From Akkermansiaceae bacterium (lineage in GTDB: Bacteria; Verrucomicrobiota; Verrucomicrobiia; Verrucomicrobiales; Akkermansiaceae): a DNA stretch of 7,766 nucleotides. Positions 6,711 through 7,766 of the stretch are shown here, piece by piece. The stretch lies in assembly GCA_025457805.1 (NCBI GenBank), contig JALOTR010000106.1, positions 1 through 7,766 on the forward strand, given 5' to 3'. The notes beneath the pieces are model-generated. The model ran no database searches. It was not told the origin of the DNA and worked only from the letters and a program-made list of their open reading frames with translations. Made by a program: the position numbers and the translations under genes. How positions within the stretch are numbered: position 1 is the first letter of the stretch; each line of letters starts with the position of its first letter.

Positions 6711-6887
6711 ATGAAAGCACGAATCACCTACTGGCAGGAAAAGGACGGGAAGTTTCTGGGCTTCCTCAACGAATATCCCGACCACTGGACCCAAGGTGAG
6801 GACCTAGACGATCTCCGCGCCCATCTCAGCGATCTCCATCAAATGTTTTCCTCAGAGAACATCCCGGGAATCAGACGATTTTCATGA
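6711..6887 (+). CDS. HicB-like antitoxin domain protein, shortened, no hicA
   Basis: A 58-residue protein resembling the partial-RNase-H domain of HicB-type antitoxins: MKARITYWQEKDGKFLGFL gives the first strands, EYPDHWTQGEDLDDLRAHL the 'P.....G.t.eEl..nl' segment, and a helix follows to about residue 48. HicB normally neutralises the RNA-cleaving toxin HicA. From memory, homologues of this short 'YWQ..EYPD.WTQGE' type continue about ten residues past PGIR and are followed by hicA; here the frame ends in PGIRRFS and no HicA-like sequence follows. The stop overlaps the next gene's start (ATGA), which suggests translational coupling to the Uma2 gene. The ATG at 6711 is chosen because the conserved domain begins there; it lies 10 bases after leuC and has no Shine-Dalgarno sequence. 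It may be an orphan remnant or a functional partner of Uma2. The domain call is fairly confident; the role is not. Confidence 0.75.
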   Translation: MKARITYWQEKDGKFLGFLNEYPDHWTQGEDLDDLRAHLSDLHQMFSSENIPGIRRFS

Positions 6888-7501
6888 TTACCACTGCAAC
6901 AGCACTCCAACTCATTACTCCCGCCGAGTATCTCGAAGGCGAGGAACGGGCGGAACTGCGGCACGAATATATTCAAGGCCGGGTTTATGCCATGTCTGGC
7001 GCAAGTGATCGCCATAATGAAATCGCCCTTGATGTGGCATCTCTCCTCAAAGCCCATCTCAAGGGCGGCTCTTGCAAGACTTACTTGCTCGATATGAAGG
7101 TAGAAGTGCCAATGGATCATGGCGTATGTTATTATTATCCAGATGTCTTTGTCACCTGCACGCGGGAAGATGCAGAATCACCTTTGATCAAACGCTCCCC
7201 TGTGCTGGTGACTGAGGTTGTTTCCCCATCCACCTGGCGTGTGGACGAAGGCGAAAAACTTCGGAATTATGCCCGTATTCCCAGCGTTTCGGAAGTCCTC
7301 CTCATCGCACAAAACTGGCCCGAAGTCATCCTTCATCGGCGCGCCAGCCATTGGCGGGCGGAAAGTTTCACCCAAGTGAACGACGTCATCCGCTTGGAGT
7401 CTATCGGCATGGATCTTTCGCTTCAGGACATCTACGCATCGGTGTCCTTTACTGCCAGCGATTCTCGACCGTGGTATCTCGTCAAACCCATCTCCGAATA
7501 A
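6884..7501 (+). CDS. Uma2-family (DUF820) PD-(D/E)XK nuclease-like protein
   Basis: A 205-residue member of the Uma2/DUF820 family, predicted restriction-endonuclease-like fold. Family marks in order: TPAEYLEGEERAELRHEYIQ (12-31); GRVYAMSGAS (32-41) followed by RHNEIALD; YYYPDVFV with the likely metal-binding Asp87; LVTEVVSPST with Glu111; and the catalytic-type Lys125 in DEGEKLRNY. The putative D...E...K triad is therefore intact. The biological role of this widespread family is not established. Its ATG overlaps the stop of the HicB-like gene. After the usual end of the family (SLQDIYASV) there is an 18-residue tail ending WYLVKPISE that looks atypical. Parts of the gene are visibly AT-richer than leuC (for example around 7081-7140), which hints at a different origin. 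The following gene is a close paralogue. Confidence 0.92.
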   Translation: MITTATALQLITPAEYLEGEERAELRHEYIQGRVYAMSGASDRHNEIALDVASLLKAHLKGGSCKTYLLDMKVEVPMDHGVCYYYPDVFVTCTREDAESPLIKRSPVLVTEVVSPSTWRVDEGEKLRNYARIPSVSEVLLIAQNWPEVILHRRASHWRAESFTQVNDVIRLESIGMDLSLQDIYASVSFTASDSRPWYLVKPISE

Positions 7502-7513
7502 TCTCCGCTCATC

Positions 7514-7766
7514 ATGAGCACATCCGCCCACAAGCTCCCGATCACCGCCACCGAGTATCTCGAAGGAGAACTCCGCGCGGAGCTGCGTCATGAGTTCATC
7601 GATGGACGGGTGTATGCCATGTCCGGCGCGAGTCGCAGGCATAACGAGATTTGTGGCGATCTTTACAGCAATCTGAAAACCCACCTCCGAGGCGGACCTT
7701 GCAGGACTTACATCGAGGCGGTGAAAGTCCGCATCGCTGACGATGCCGGGGAAGCCTACTATTACC
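7514..7766 (+). CDS. Second Uma2-family protein, 3' partial
   Basis: The frame opens at the ATG at 7514, 12 bases after the previous stop, and runs off the window; 84 residues are visible. It begins MSTSAHKLPITATEYLEG and continues with ELRHEFIDGRVYAMSGAS, RRHNEI and a terminal YYYP, the same order of family marks as in the gene before it. By eye about 50 of 76 aligned residues are identical to that neighbour, so the pair arose by tandem duplication or recruitment of close relatives. The metal-binding Asp would come next and is cut off, and the Glu and Lys of the active site lie beyond the window, so integrity cannot be judged. There is no Shine-Dalgarno sequence (CTCCGCTCATC upstream). The short gap suggests co-transcription with the first copy. 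Confidence 0.92.
   Translation, partial: MSTSAHKLPITATEYLEGELRAELRHEFIDGRVYAMSGASRRHNEICGDLYSNLKTHLRGGPCRTYIEAVKVRIADDAGEAYYY

Noticed and set aside
6888..7766. A hicA gene downstream of the HicB-like gene
   Set aside because: No frame shows the short double-stranded-RNA-binding HicA pattern with its GG..H motif; the sequence is occupied by two Uma2 genes.

Overview
The window looks like chromosomal DNA from a moderately GC-rich Gram-negative bacterium, most plausibly a member of the Verrucomicrobiota. The assignment is an inference. It rests on several lipoproteins, tandem Uma2-family genes, a HicB-like protein of the 'YWQ...EYPD.WTQGE' type, and almost complete absence of Shine-Dalgarno sequences before the start codons. 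No rRNA, tRNA, CRISPR array, transposase or insertion sequence was seen.

Left part (1-3366). A 5'-truncated ankyrin-repeat gene on the + strand converges with a minus-strand block read right to left: an ArsR-family repressor (3366-3049), a CoA-disulfide/persulfide reductase fused to a rhodanese domain (3038-1401), and an unknown three-helix membrane protein (1321-638). The first two lie 10 bases apart and almost certainly form an operon for handling CoA disulfides or sulfane sulfur. A promoter candidate in front of the repressor overlaps a perfect 6-1-6 palindrome, which suggests autoregulation.

Middle part (3617-5156). Four small envelope genes lie on the + strand: a DUF3313-like lipoprotein, two tiny lipoproteins of 35 and 52 residues with clustered cysteines at the lipobox, and a 73-residue single-span membrane protein. 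A strong intrinsic terminator follows the third gene. A second terminator-like hairpin ends 10 bases before the leuC start codon.

Right part (5276-7766). leuC encodes the large subunit of isopropylmalate isomerase, with all three iron-sulfur cysteines. leuD does not follow it in this window. Ten bases after leuC comes a shortened HicB-like antitoxin gene without hicA. Its stop codon overlaps (ATGA) the start of a Uma2-family PD-(D/E)XK nuclease-like gene, and a second, closely related Uma2 gene runs off the window end. This block looks like an accessory insertion beside leuC.

The best candidates for something undescribed are the coupled HicB-like/Uma2 pair, the ArsR-controlled reductase-rhodanese operon with its possibly leaderless repressor mRNA, and the hairpin abutting leuC. 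None is proven by sequence alone.
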